Of a stretch of DNA of 64,000 bases, positions 35,720-44,159 are shown piece by piece. Positions within the stretch are counted from its first letter, which is position 1; each line of letters begins with the position of its first letter. A model generated the notes under the pieces. The model did not search any database. It was not told where the DNA came from and saw only the letters and a list, made by a program, of their open reading frames with translations. The stretch comes from Halomonas nitroreducens (GTDB taxonomy: Bacteria > Pseudomonadota > Gammaproteobacteria > Pseudomonadales > Halomonadaceae): contig NZ_RXNS01000008.1 of NCBI RefSeq assembly GCF_003966155.1, positions 62,001 through 126,000 of the forward strand. The letters run 5' to 3'. A program made the translations under genes and the position numbers.

Positions 35720-37294
35720 TCACGCAGCCGGGGCGAGCCCCAGGCTGCGATGTTCCTCCCGCAGGCTCTTCACCAGACCCACGCACATGACCAGCAGGAT
35801 GAAGGTGAAGGGCAGGCCGGTGGCCACGGCTCCCGCCTGGAGGGCGCCGAGGGCCTTGTCACCGCCGCCGTAGAGCAGGATGCCAGCGATCACCCCTTCC
35901 AGGGTCGCCCAGAAGACCCGCTGGCTGCGCGGGGCGTCGACCTTGCCCCCGGCGGTGATGTTGTCGATCACCAGGGAGCCGGAGTCGGAGGAGGTGATGA
36001 AGAACACCAGTACCAGGACGATGGCCATGGTGGAGGTCAGGGTGGACAGCGGCAGGTGCTCGAGCATCTGGAACATCGCCAGCGAGACCTCGCCGATGCC
36101 GTCGGCCAGGGCGCCGACGCCACCCGCGGACTGGGCGAGGGCGTTGCCGCCGAAGGCGGACATCCACACGATGGTGACCAGGGTGGGCACCAGCAGCACC
36201 GCCATCAGGAACTCGCGAACGGTGCGCCCACGGGACACTCGGGCGATGAACATGCCGACGAAGGGCGACCAGGAAATCCACCAGGCCCAGTAGAACACCG
36301 TCCAGCCGTGGAACCAGGTGCTGTCCTCGCGGCCGACCCAGCTGGACAGCGGTACGATGCGGCTCAGGTAGGCGATGCTGGTGTCCCACAGGCCGTTGAC
36401 GAACATCATGGTGGAGCCGGTGATCACCACGAATACCAGCAGCAGCAGGGCGATCACCATGTTGATGTTGGAAAACAGCTTGACGCCGCCGTCGATGCCG
36501 CGCCACACCGAGAACAGCGCTACGCCAGTGACGCCGACGATGATGGCGATCTGGGTGCCCAGGGTGTTGGGCACGTCGAACAGGTAGTTGAGCCCGCCGG
36601 CCGCCTGGGAGGCGCCGAAGCCCAGCGAGGTGGCCAGGCCGAAGATGGTGGAAAGCACCGCGACGATATCGATCACGTGGCCGAACCAGCCGCGTACCCG
36701 CTCGCCGAGCAGCGGCGTAAAGGCTGAGCGAAGGGTCAATGGCAGACCGCGGTTGTAGGCGAAGAAGGCCAGCGACAGGCCGACCACGGCATAGATGGCC
36801 CAGGGATGCAGGCCCCAGTGGAACATGGTCGCGCCGATGGCGGCGCTGGCCCCCTCGGGAGTGCCGGCGGCGGCATTCAGCGGCGTGCCGTACCAGTCGG
36901 TGTAGTAAGCGACCGGTTCGGCCACGCTCCAGAACATCAGGCCGATGCCCATGCCGGCGGCGAACAGCATGCTGAACCAGGACAGCGTGGAATGCTCGGG
37001 CCGGGCTCTTGGGCCGCCCAGACGGATGCGCCCGAGGGGCATCACGATCAGTGCCAGGCACAGGATCACGAAGACGTTGCCGGCGATCATGAACAGCCAG
37101 TCGAAGTGCTCGATGGCAAAGCCGCGTGCTGCTGTCAGCTGAGTGTTGGCGGCGTCGGGGTAGACCAGGGCGTAGAGGATGAAGGCCAGGATGGCCAGGG
37201 CGGAGAAGGGAAAGACGGGGTTGTGGAAATCCAGCCCCAGGATCTGCTTGTTGTCCTGGCCGGGGGTCAGGATGGGGTCGTCGTCATGCGTCAT
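35720..37294 (-). CDS. BCCT family glycine betaine (or related quaternary amine) transporter
   Basis: A 524-residue secondary transporter with twelve predicted spans. FAAGMGIGLMFWSVAEP carries the GMGIG stretch typical of sodium-coupled BetP-type carriers. WWISWSPFVGMFIARVSRG is the substrate-gate region of the family, including the aromatic residues that bind trimethylammonium groups. The C-terminal tail is short, so strong osmotic gating like that of BetP is doubtful; a catabolic uptake role fits its place among betaine genes. Substrate choice among betaine, choline, carnitine or dimethylglycine cannot be settled. GAGGACC precedes the ATG. It is divergent from fdhA. Confidence 0.9.
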   Translation of the reverse strand: MTHDDDPILTPGQDNKQILGLDFHNPVFPFSALAILAFILYALVYPDAANTQLTAARGFAIEHFDWLFMIAGNVFVILCLALIVMPLGRIRLGGPRARPEHSTLSWFSMLFAAGMGIGLMFWSVAEPVAYYTDWYGTPLNAAAGTPEGASAAIGATMFHWGLHPWAIYAVVGLSLAFFAYNRGLPLTLRSAFTPLLGERVRGWFGHVIDIVAVLSTIFGLATSLGFGASQAAGGLNYLFDVPNTLGTQIAIIVGVTGVALFSVWRGIDGGVKLFSNINMVIALLLLVFVVITGSTMMFVNGLWDTSIAYLSRIVPLSSWVGREDSTWFHGWTVFYWAWWISWSPFVGMFIARVSRGRTVREFLMAVLLVPTLVTIVWMSAFGGNALAQSAGGVGALADGIGEVSLAMFQMLEHLPLSTLTSTMAIVLVLVFFITSSDSGSLVIDNITAGGKVDAPRSQRVFWATLEGVIAGILLYGGGDKALGALQAGAVATGLPFTFILLVMCVGLVKSLREEHRSLGLAPAA

Positions 37295-37791
37295 GCGAGG
37301 TCCTCTTTTGTTGTTGTCGCGTGGATCATGTTTGAGACGCTTTGTTGTCGTTTTTTACCGGATAGGCGTGAGCTTCTTGTTAATTAAGCATCGAAATATG
37401 GCCACCATCATCGATTTTCGTCATTGGAATCGGGGTGATTGGAATGCCGTCAATCGAAGAAGGCTATTTCGGATGGCTTGAAGGGGTAAAGCTAATGTTT
37501 CTAAGCGATAGGCTTACCATTGGTAACCTATCATCGGCTATCTACCCGTCATGTCTCGGTCGGTTATTCATCCGGAAACTACCCGGACAAACGCCGAACA
37601 TTCTCGGCGCGAGCGGAACCCGGGGGGTGTCGCGAGAACGACCTCCGGATGGGCGTTACCGTCACGACGGCGACGATGTCTCGATCAGGCATGCCGGTGA
37701 CTCGCTCGGAACATTTTGCAGAGGCGAAGAGGCTATGGTCGTGGGGCGGCGTGCGCGCCGCCCCCTACAACAACGTCGAAGGAAGCCAGCC
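37295..37791. other. 497-bp divergent regulatory region between the BCCT gene and fdhA
   Basis: No gene is supported. It contains a 26-bp imperfect palindrome at 37507-37532 (GATAGG-c-TTACC, centre ATT, GGTAACCTATC) and, close to the fdhA ribosome binding site, a GC hairpin (GGGGCGGCG/CGCCGCCCC, 37743-37764). The AT-richer half adjoining the transporter (37295-37550) is the likely promoter zone. A GGCATGCC word at 37687 recalls the CATGCC boxes found upstream of the GbdR-like gene. Confidence 0.5.
37507..37532. promoter_or_regulatory. Long imperfect palindrome upstream of fdhA and the BCCT gene
   Basis: GATAGG-c-TTACC and GGTAACCTATC are 11-bp complementary arms with a single bulged C and a 3-bp centre. 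It is 213 nt from the transporter start and 260 nt from fdhA. Its symmetry fits a dimeric repressor or activator site, not an AraC direct repeat. Confidence 0.5.
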
Positions 37792-38985
37792 ATGAGTGCA
37801 GCCAACCGCGGAGTCGTCTACAAGGGCCCGGGAGAGGTCGCCGTCGAGTCCATCGCCTATCCGGAGCTCGCCCTGGGCAACCGCAAGTGCGAACACGGCG
37901 TGATCCTCAAGGTCGTCACCACCAATATCTGCGGCAGCGACCAGCACATGGTGCGTGGCCGCACCACCGCGCCCTCCGGCCTCGTGCTGGGCCACGAGAT
38001 CACCGGCGTGGTGGTGGAGTGCGGACGCGACGTCGAGTTCCTCACCCCGGGCGACCTGGTCTCGGTGCCGTTCAACATCGCCTGCGGCCGCTGCCGCAAC
38101 TGCAAGTCCGGCCAGACCGGCATCTGCCTCAACGTCAATCCGGCGCGTCCCGGCGCCGCCTATGGCTACGTCGACATGGGCGGCTGGGTCGGCGGCCAGA
38201 CCGAGTACGTCATGGTCCCCTATGCCGACTTCAACCTGCTGAAGTTCCCGGACGCCGACCAGGCCATGGAGAAGATCAAGGACCTCACACTGCTGTCCGA
38301 CATCTTCCCCACCGGCTTCCACGGCTGCGTCACCGCCGGTGTCGGCCCGGGCTCCACCGTCTACATCGCCGGGGCCGGCCCGGTCGGCCTGGCCGCGGCC
38401 GTGTCCGCCCAGCTGCTGGGGGCGGCCTGCGTGATCGTCGGCGACATGATCGAGGAGCGCCTGGCCCAGGCCCGCAGCTTCGGCTGCGAGACCATCGACC
38501 TGACCCAGGACGGCGACATGGCCGACAAGATCGAGGTGATTCTCGGCGAGCGCGAGGTCGATGCCTTCGTCGACTGCGTCGGCTTCGAGGCTCATGCCTG
38601 CGGCTGCAACCACGGCAAGGAGGCGCCGGCGACGGTGCTGAACTCCGCCATGTCGCTGACCCGTGCCGGCGGCCAGATCGGCATTCCGGGGCTGTACGTG
38701 ACCGAGGACCCGGGCGCGGCCGACGAGGCGGCCAAGCAGGGCAGCCTGAGCATGCGCTTTGGCCTCGGCTGGGCCAAGTCGCACAGCTTCCATACCGGCC
38801 AGTGCCCGGTGATGAAGTACCACCGGCCGCTGATGCAGGCGATCCTGTTTGGCAAGGTGAACATCGCCGACGCGGTCAACGTCCAGATGATCACTCTGGA
38901 CGAGGCGCCGAAGGGCTATGCCGACTTCGATGGCGGGGCAGCGAAGAAATTCGTCATCGACCCCCACGGCAGCGTGGCAGCCTGA
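37792..38985 (+). CDS. fdhA: Glutathione-independent formaldehyde dehydrogenase FdhA
   Basis: A 397-residue zinc dehydrogenase that oxidises formaldehyde to formate with tightly bound NAD and no glutathione, like the Pseudomonas putida enzyme (about 398 residues). Zinc ligands are in TTNICGSDQHMV, LGHEITG and the lobe CGRCRNCKSGQTGIC. The NAD site is VYIAGAGPVGLAAAV, and HACGCNHGKEAPATVLN is the insertion characteristic of this subfamily. It gives the cell a second route for formaldehyde beside frmA/fghA, and sits with the BCCT gene and formate dehydrogenase genes. The ATG at 37792 follows GGAAG; a longer open frame upstream is not supported. Confidence 0.94.
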   Translation: MSAANRGVVYKGPGEVAVESIAYPELALGNRKCEHGVILKVVTTNICGSDQHMVRGRTTAPSGLVLGHEITGVVVECGRDVEFLTPGDLVSVPFNIACGRCRNCKSGQTGICLNVNPARPGAAYGYVDMGGWVGGQTEYVMVPYADFNLLKFPDADQAMEKIKDLTLLSDIFPTGFHGCVTAGVGPGSTVYIAGAGPVGLAAAVSAQLLGAACVIVGDMIEERLAQARSFGCETIDLTQDGDMADKIEVILGEREVDAFVDCVGFEAHACGCNHGKEAPATVLNSAMSLTRAGGQIGIPGLYVTEDPGAADEAAKQGSLSMRFGLGWAKSHSFHTGQCPVMKYHRPLMQAILFGKVNIADAVNVQMITLDEAPKGYADFDGGAAKKFVIDPHGSVAA

Positions 38986-39045
38986 GAGGCTTGAATTCGG
39001 CCGAGGGGGCGCGCCAGGTAGCCGGCGCGGCGAGCCTTCGGGGTG

Positions 39046-39072
39046 ATCGACTCCCACGGCAGCGCGGCGGCC
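39046..39072 (+). pseudogene. Decayed echo of the fdhA 3' end
   Basis: A 27-bp segment matches the last codons of fdhA (38956-38982) at 24 of 27 positions, exactly 90 bp downstream. It would encode FGVIDSHGSAAA against KFVIDPHGSVAA in FdhA. This looks like the remnant of a second fdhA-like copy or a small tandem duplication. Confidence 0.45.
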
Positions 39073-39092
39073 GGACGGCACTGCCCGCTCCT

Positions 39093-39120
39093 CCGACGGC
39101 GCCCCATGGGGCGCCGTCGG
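39093..39120 (+). terminator. Perfect 28-bp palindrome between fdhA and fdsGB
   Basis: CCGACGGCGCCCC-AT-GGGGCGCCGTCGG is a perfect palindrome that would fold as a 12-bp RNA stem with a four-base loop. It is followed by CTTGTGTGC with few T residues. Likely the end of the fdhA transcript. Confidence 0.65.
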
Positions 39121-39251
39121 CTTGTGTGCTTAGCCGATTGCGACATCGCCATGCCATTGCCGGCCCCGGCGCCCAATCCCGGCGTTGTCAGCCCCCGGGG
39201 GTGGTGCCACCATGCGATAAGTGAGCCGACAAAGAACACAATGAGTGCCCC

Positions 39252-40970
39252 ATGACCGTTCAGACCGTGACCCCCAAGCGCCGCTTTCGCGGCAAGCCCC
39301 GAGGCCGGGATCTCGACCCTGCCGCGCTCGACGCCCTGCGGCGGCTGTTGGGTGACGAGCGCGAGGTGCCCGAGCGCCGCCACCGCGACCTGCTGATCGA
39401 GCATCTCCACGTCATCCAGGACGATCATGGGCACCTGGCGCTGGCCGACCTGCGCGCGCTGGCCGCCTACATGAACCTGCCGATGGCGGCGGTCTATGAG
39501 ACCGCCACCTTCTATGCCCACTTCGACGTGGTTCATGACGACCAGGCCCCGCCGCCGGCGATCACGGTGCGGGTCTGCGATTCAGTGTCCTGTCAGCTGG
39601 CCGGCGCCGCCGCTCTCAAGGCCGAGCTCGAGGCCGGCGCCGACCCCGAGCGGGTCCGCGTGCTGCGGGCGCCCTGCATGGGGCGCTGCGACATGGCCCC
39701 GGTGGTCGAGGTGGGGCACCGCCATGTCAACCATGCCACTCTGGAGGCGGTGGAGGCGGTGGTGGATACCGGCCACTTCCATCCCGAGGCGATCCTCTGG
39801 CAGAAGCTCGAGGCCTACCGGGAGGCCGGCGGCTATCGCCTGCTGGCCGATTGCCGGGCGGGTCGGGTGAGCGTGGAACGCCTGATGGAGACCCTGGAGA
39901 CCGCCAACCTGCGGGGCCTGGGCGGGGCCGGCTTCCCGACCTTCAAGAAGTGGCATTTCGTGCGCGCCGAGGCGGGGCCGCGCTACTGCGCGATCAATGC
40001 CGACGAGGGCGAGCCCGGGACCTTCAAGGACCGCCACTACCTGGAGCGCGAGCCCCATCGCTTCCTGGAGGGGGCGCTGGTCAGTGCCTGGGCCGTCGAG
40101 GCCGAGGCGCTCTATATCTATTTGCGCGACGAATACCCCGGCCTGCACCGGGTGCTCCATGCGGCGATCGCCGAGCTGGAGGCCGCCGGCCTGGTTGCGC
40201 CGGGGGACATCGTGATGCGCCGCGGCGCCGGCGCCTACATCTGCGGCGAGGAGTCGGCGATGATCGAATCGCTGGAGGGCAAGCCCGGCAAGCCCCGGCA
40301 CCGCCCTCCCTTCGTCGCCCAGCGCGGGCTCTTCGACCGCCCGACCCTGGTCAACAACGTCGAGACCGTCTACTGGATCCCGACGATCTGGGCCCGCGGC
40401 GCAGGCTGGTTCGCCGACCAGGGGCGCCACGGGCGCAAGGGGCTGCGCAGCTTCTCGGTCTCCGGCCGGGTCAATCGTCCCGGCGTCCACCTGGCCCCGG
40501 CCGGCATCACCCTCAATGAGCTGATCGAGGAATACTGCGGCGGGTTGCCGCCGGGCCACCGGTTGGCCGCCTACCTGCCCGGCGGCGCCTCCGGCGGCAT
40601 CCTGCCGGCGTCCAGGGCGGATATCCCGCTGGACTTCGACACCCTCCAGGAGCACGGCTGCTTCATCGGCTCGGCGGCCATCATCGTGCTCTCCGATCAG
40701 GACGATCTGCGTGCGGTCGCGACCAACCTGCTGGCCTTTTTCGCCGATGAGTCCTGCGGCCAGTGCACGCCCTGCCGGGTGGGCACCGAGAAGATGCTGA
40801 CCCTGCTGGAGCGTGACACCTGGCAGGCCGCGGACCTCGAGCGGCTCTCCCGGGTGATGATGGACGCCTCCATCTGTGGCCTCGGCCAGGCGGCGCCCAA
40901 TCCGGTGCTGGGGCTGCTCAAGGACTTCCGCGACGAGCTCGCCGCGCAGAACGTGATCGTGAAAGGGTAG
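39252..40970 (+). CDS. fdsB: NAD-dependent formate dehydrogenase, fused gamma-beta (NuoE-NuoF-like) subunit
   Basis: A 572-residue fusion. Residues 1-165 are NuoE/FdsG-like with a [2Fe-2S] site (VCDSVSCQLAG and APCMGRCDMAP). Residues 165-572 are NuoF/FdsB-like with the FMN region LRGLGGAGFPTFKKW, the NADH site RRGAGAYICGEESAMIESLE and the 4Fe-4S motif SCGQCTPCR with a distal Cys in ASICGLGQ. It is the diaphorase module that passes formate electrons to NAD. In several bacteria gamma and beta are separate genes; here they are one polypeptide. The alpha subunit gene starts 11 nt later. Confidence 0.93.
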   Translation: MTVQTVTPKRRFRGKPRGRDLDPAALDALRRLLGDEREVPERRHRDLLIEHLHVIQDDHGHLALADLRALAAYMNLPMAAVYETATFYAHFDVVHDDQAPPPAITVRVCDSVSCQLAGAAALKAELEAGADPERVRVLRAPCMGRCDMAPVVEVGHRHVNHATLEAVEAVVDTGHFHPEAILWQKLEAYREAGGYRLLADCRAGRVSVERLMETLETANLRGLGGAGFPTFKKWHFVRAEAGPRYCAINADEGEPGTFKDRHYLEREPHRFLEGALVSAWAVEAEALYIYLRDEYPGLHRVLHAAIAELEAAGLVAPGDIVMRRGAGAYICGEESAMIESLEGKPGKPRHRPPFVAQRGLFDRPTLVNNVETVYWIPTIWARGAGWFADQGRHGRKGLRSFSVSGRVNRPGVHLAPAGITLNELIEEYCGGLPPGHRLAAYLPGGASGGILPASRADIPLDFDTLQEHGCFIGSAAIIVLSDQDDLRAVATNLLAFFADESCGQCTPCRVGTEKMLTLLERDTWQAADLERLSRVMMDASICGLGQAAPNPVLGLLKDFRDELAAQNVIVKG

Positions 40971-40981
40971 GGAGAGATGCC

Positions 40982-43813
40982 ATGACGACCGAGACCTTTA
41001 CCCTGACCCTGGACGGCGTGGACGTCAGCGCCGAGCCGGGGGAGACCCTCTGGCAGGTGGCCAAGCGGGCCGGCGAGACCATCCCGCACCTGTGCTTCAA
41101 GGACGCCTACGGCTACCGGGCCGACGGCAACTGCCGGGCCTGCATGGTGGAGATCGAGGGCGAGCGTGCCCTGGCCGCCAGCTGCCTGCGCGAGGCGCGA
41201 CCCGGCATGGTGGTCAGGAGTGCCTCCTCGGAGCGGGCCCGCACCGCCCGGGAGGGCGTGCTGGAGCTGCTGGTCGTCGACCAGCCCGCCCGCGAAGCCG
41301 GTCCTGACCGCTCGAGCCACTTCTGGGACATGGCCGAGGCACTTGCCGTCGACGCCGACGCCGTCCGCCAGTGGCTGCCGTCTCGCGATGAGCGCGTCAC
41401 GCCGACGGTCCACCACGTCCCCGAGCGGGACGCCTCGCCGGTGCACGACCGCTCCCACTCGGCGATGGCCGTCAATCTCGACGCCTGCATCGAATGCAAC
41501 CTCTGCGTGCGGGCCTGTCGCGAGGTCCAGGTCAACGACGTCATCGGCCTGGCCCATCGCGGCGCCGCGGCCAAGATCGTCTTCGACTTCGACGACCCCA
41601 TGGGGGACAGTACCTGCGTGGCCTGCGGCGAGTGCGTCCAGGCCTGCCCCACGGGGGCGCTGATGCCCGCGACCCTGGTCGACGAGGCGGGCCGGGGCGA
41701 CTCGGCGGTGGCCGATCGCCGCATCGACTCGGTGTGCCCCTACTGCGGGGTGGGCTGCCAGCTCACCTACCACATCAAGGACGATGCCATCCTGCACGTC
41801 TCCGGCCGCGACGGCCCCTCCAACCACAACCGGCTGTGCGTCAAGGGCCGCTTCGGCTTCGACTACCCGCGCCATCCCGCGCGCCTGACCACCCCGCTGA
41901 TCCGCAAGCCCGGGGTGCCCAAGGGCCTCGATCCGGCCTTCGATCCGGCCGACCCGACCAGCCATTTCCGCGAGGCGAGCTGGGACGAGGCCCTCGACCT
42001 GGCGGCCAGGGGGCTCGTCGACCTGAAGGCGGCCCATGGCCCCGATGCCCTGGCCGGTTTCGGCAGCGCCAAGTGCTCCAACGAGGAAGCCTGGCTGTTC
42101 CAGAAGCTGGTGCGCACCGGCTTCGGCTCCAACCACGTCGACCACTGTACCCGGCTGTGCCACGCCAGCTCGGTGGCCGCGCTGATGGAGTGCATCGGCT
42201 CCGGTGCCGTGACTGCCTCCTTCATGCAGGCCCTCGAGGCCGACGTGGTGATCCTCACCGGCTGCAATCCGGCGGTGAACCATCCGGTGGCGGCGACCTT
42301 CTTCAAGCAGGCCGCCAAGCAGGGGACCCGGATCATCATCATCGACCCCCGCGGCCAGGCCCTGGGCGCCTATGCCCATCAGACCCTGCGCTTCACCCCG
42401 GGGGCCGACGTCGCGCTGTTAAATGCCATGCTCAATGTCATCGTCACCGAGGACCTGGTCGACCATGACTACGTCGACGCCCATACCGAGGGCTTTGCCA
42501 CCCTGGCCGAACATGTCCGGGAGCTGACGCCGGAGGCCATGGCGCCGAGCTGCGGCGTGTCGCCCGAGGCGATCCGCCAGGTGGCACGGGAATACGCCAC
42601 CGCCGAGCGCGCCATGATCTTCTGGGGCATGGGCATCTCCCAGCACGTCCACGGCACCGACAATGCCCGTTGCCTGATCTCCCTGGCCCTGGCCTGCGGC
42701 CACACCGGTCGTCCCGGCACCGGGCTGCATCCGCTGCGCGGCCAGAACAACGTCCAGGGCGCCTCCGACGCCGGCCTGATCCCCATGGTCCTGCCGGACT
42801 ACCAGCCGGTGGGCGATGCCCAGGTGCGCGCCGCCTTCGAGGAGCTGTGGGCGACCCCGCTGGAGGAGCGGCCGGGCCTCACCGTGGTGGAGATCATGGA
42901 CGCCATCGCCGCGGGCACCATCAAGGGCATGTACATCCTCGGCGAGAACCCGGCGATGTCCGACCCCGACCTGGAGCATGCCCGGGCCTCGCTGGCCAGC
43001 CTCGAGCACCTGGTGGTGCAGGACCTCTTCGTCACCGAGACGGCCCAGTTCGCCGACGTGATCCTGCCCGCCTCGGCCTGGCCAGAGAAGGACGGCAGCG
43101 TGACCAACACCAACCGCCAGGTGCAGCTGGGTCGCCGGGCCGTGCCGCTGCCCGGCGAGGCGCGGCCCGACTGGTGGATCATCCAGGAGCTCGCCCGGCG
43201 CTTCGGCCTGGCCTGGGACTATGGGCATCCGCGGGAGGTCTTCGCCGAGATGACGCGCGGCATGGCCTCGCTGGACCACATCAGCTGGGAGCGCCTGGAG
43301 CGCGAGCAGTCGGTGACCTATCCCTGCCCGGCGGATGACGCTCCGGGGGCCGACGTGGTGTTCAGCGACGCCTTCCCCACGGCCACGGGCCGGGCGAAGT
43401 TCTCGCCGACCCTGCCGCTGCCGCCGGACGAGCCCGTCGACGGCGACTACCCCACGGTGTTGACCACCGGCCGCCAGCTCGAGCACTGGCATACCGGGTC
43501 CATGACGCGTCGCGCGCGGGTCCTCGATGACCTGGAGCCGGAGGCCGTGGCCAGCCTGGCCCCGGGCGAGCTGCGGCGTCTCCGCCTCGCCCCCGGCGAG
43601 CCGGTGACCATCACCACCCGGCGTGGCCAGATCACGCTCAGGACCCGGGTCGATCCGGCGATGGCCGAGGGCATGGTGTTCGTGCCCTTCTGCTACGCCG
43701 AGGCGGCGGCCAATGTGCTGACCAACCCGGCACTGGATCCCTACGGCAAGATTCCCGAGTTCAAGTATGCCGCCTGCCGGCTGGCGCCGGCGCCCGTCGA
43801 GGCGCTGTCCTGA
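40982..43813 (+). CDS. fdsA: NAD-dependent formate dehydrogenase alpha (catalytic, molybdo- or tungstopterin) subunit
   Basis: A 943-residue catalytic subunit. In order: a [2Fe-2S] domain (GNCRACMVEIEG), a NuoG-like His-Cys cluster region (DACIECNLCVRACREV), a second 4Fe-4S pair (CVACGECVQACPTGA), the FdhF-type cluster CPYCGVGC and the bis-MGD domain. The active site VDHCTRLCHASS has Cys393 where E. coli FdhF has selenocysteine. The C-terminal molybdopterin-dinucleotide-binding part contains VLTTGRQLEHWHTGSMT. It oxidises formate to CO2, removing the end product of formaldehyde oxidation and PurU while making NADH. No fdhD-type sulfurtransferase gene is visible nearby. Confidence 0.95.
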   Translation: MTTETFTLTLDGVDVSAEPGETLWQVAKRAGETIPHLCFKDAYGYRADGNCRACMVEIEGERALAASCLREARPGMVVRSASSERARTAREGVLELLVVDQPAREAGPDRSSHFWDMAEALAVDADAVRQWLPSRDERVTPTVHHVPERDASPVHDRSHSAMAVNLDACIECNLCVRACREVQVNDVIGLAHRGAAAKIVFDFDDPMGDSTCVACGECVQACPTGALMPATLVDEAGRGDSAVADRRIDSVCPYCGVGCQLTYHIKDDAILHVSGRDGPSNHNRLCVKGRFGFDYPRHPARLTTPLIRKPGVPKGLDPAFDPADPTSHFREASWDEALDLAARGLVDLKAAHGPDALAGFGSAKCSNEEAWLFQKLVRTGFGSNHVDHCTRLCHASSVAALMECIGSGAVTASFMQALEADVVILTGCNPAVNHPVAATFFKQAAKQGTRIIIIDPRGQALGAYAHQTLRFTPGADVALLNAMLNVIVTEDLVDHDYVDAHTEGFATLAEHVRELTPEAMAPSCGVSPEAIRQVAREYATAERAMIFWGMGISQHVHGTDNARCLISLALACGHTGRPGTGLHPLRGQNNVQGASDAGLIPMVLPDYQPVGDAQVRAAFEELWATPLEERPGLTVVEIMDAIAAGTIKGMYILGENPAMSDPDLEHARASLASLEHLVVQDLFVTETAQFADVILPASAWPEKDGSVTNTNRQVQLGRRAVPLPGEARPDWWIIQELARRFGLAWDYGHPREVFAEMTRGMASLDHISWERLEREQSVTYPCPADDAPGADVVFSDAFPTATGRAKFSPTLPLPPDEPVDGDYPTVLTTGRQLEHWHTGSMTRRARVLDDLEPEAVASLAPGELRRLRLAPGEPVTITTRRGQITLRTRVDPAMAEGMVFVPFCYAEAAANVLTNPALDPYGKIPEFKYAACRLAPAPVEALS

Positions 43814-43842
43814 ACGCGGCGCGGAAAGAGGAGAAAACCACC

Positions 43843-44082
43843 ATGATGATTGTCGACCTGATCGACGGGGATGACTTCCGCGACCGCCTGGTCGCCCTGG
43901 GCATTCGCATTCCGGAAGGCGCCTGCCCCGAGACCTGTGCTCGGATGGCGCTGCTCAAGCACATGGAGGTCGGGGTGCCGGGCCTGCAGGATCTGGTGCG
44001 TGAAATGATGACTCACACCGATATCATGCTGCCGTCGGTGCGCGCCGCCATCGAGCGCTTCCTGCTGCCCGGCCTGCGCTGA
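43843..44082 (+). CDS. Unrecognised small protein at the end of the formate dehydrogenase operon
   Basis: A 79-residue protein 29 nt after fdsA with a good AGAGGAG ribosome binding site. It contains a CPETC pair (residues 28-32), a predicted helix around LLKHMEVGVPGLQDLVREMM and a C-terminal hydrophobic helix. It is in the place of the delta subunit FdsD, but I cannot match it to the usual FdsD pattern, so it may be a different accessory protein. No membrane span or signal peptide is evident. The tight operon position suggests a role in formate dehydrogenase assembly or stability. Confidence 0.65.
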   Translation: MMIVDLIDGDDFRDRLVALGIRIPEGACPETCARMALLKHMEVGVPGLQDLVREMMTHTDIMLPSVRAAIERFLLPGLR

Positions 44083-44112
44083 CCGCGCGGCACCCGCCTG
44101 GCCAGGCCATGA

Positions 44113-44145
44113 ACGACAGGACCCGCCGATGGCGGGTCCTGTCGT
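44113..44145. terminator. Bidirectional hairpin between the formate dehydrogenase operon and gbcA
   Basis: ACGACAGGACCCGCC (44113-44127) and GGCGGGTCCTGTCGT (44131-44145) form a perfect 15-bp stem with a GAT loop between two convergent transcription units. T-tracts are weak on both sides. Confidence 0.8.
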
Positions 44146-44159
44146 GTGGGGGGAGGGGG

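Noticed and set aside
37435-37791. N-terminal extension of FdhA or a small gene upstream of it
   Set aside because: The upstream codons do not resemble formaldehyde dehydrogenases, and the region contains a long palindrome and a hairpin typical of regulatory DNA.
42150-42165. Selenocysteine in the formate dehydrogenase alpha subunit
   Set aside because: The active-site codon is TGC (Cys393) and no in-frame TGA occurs in the gene.
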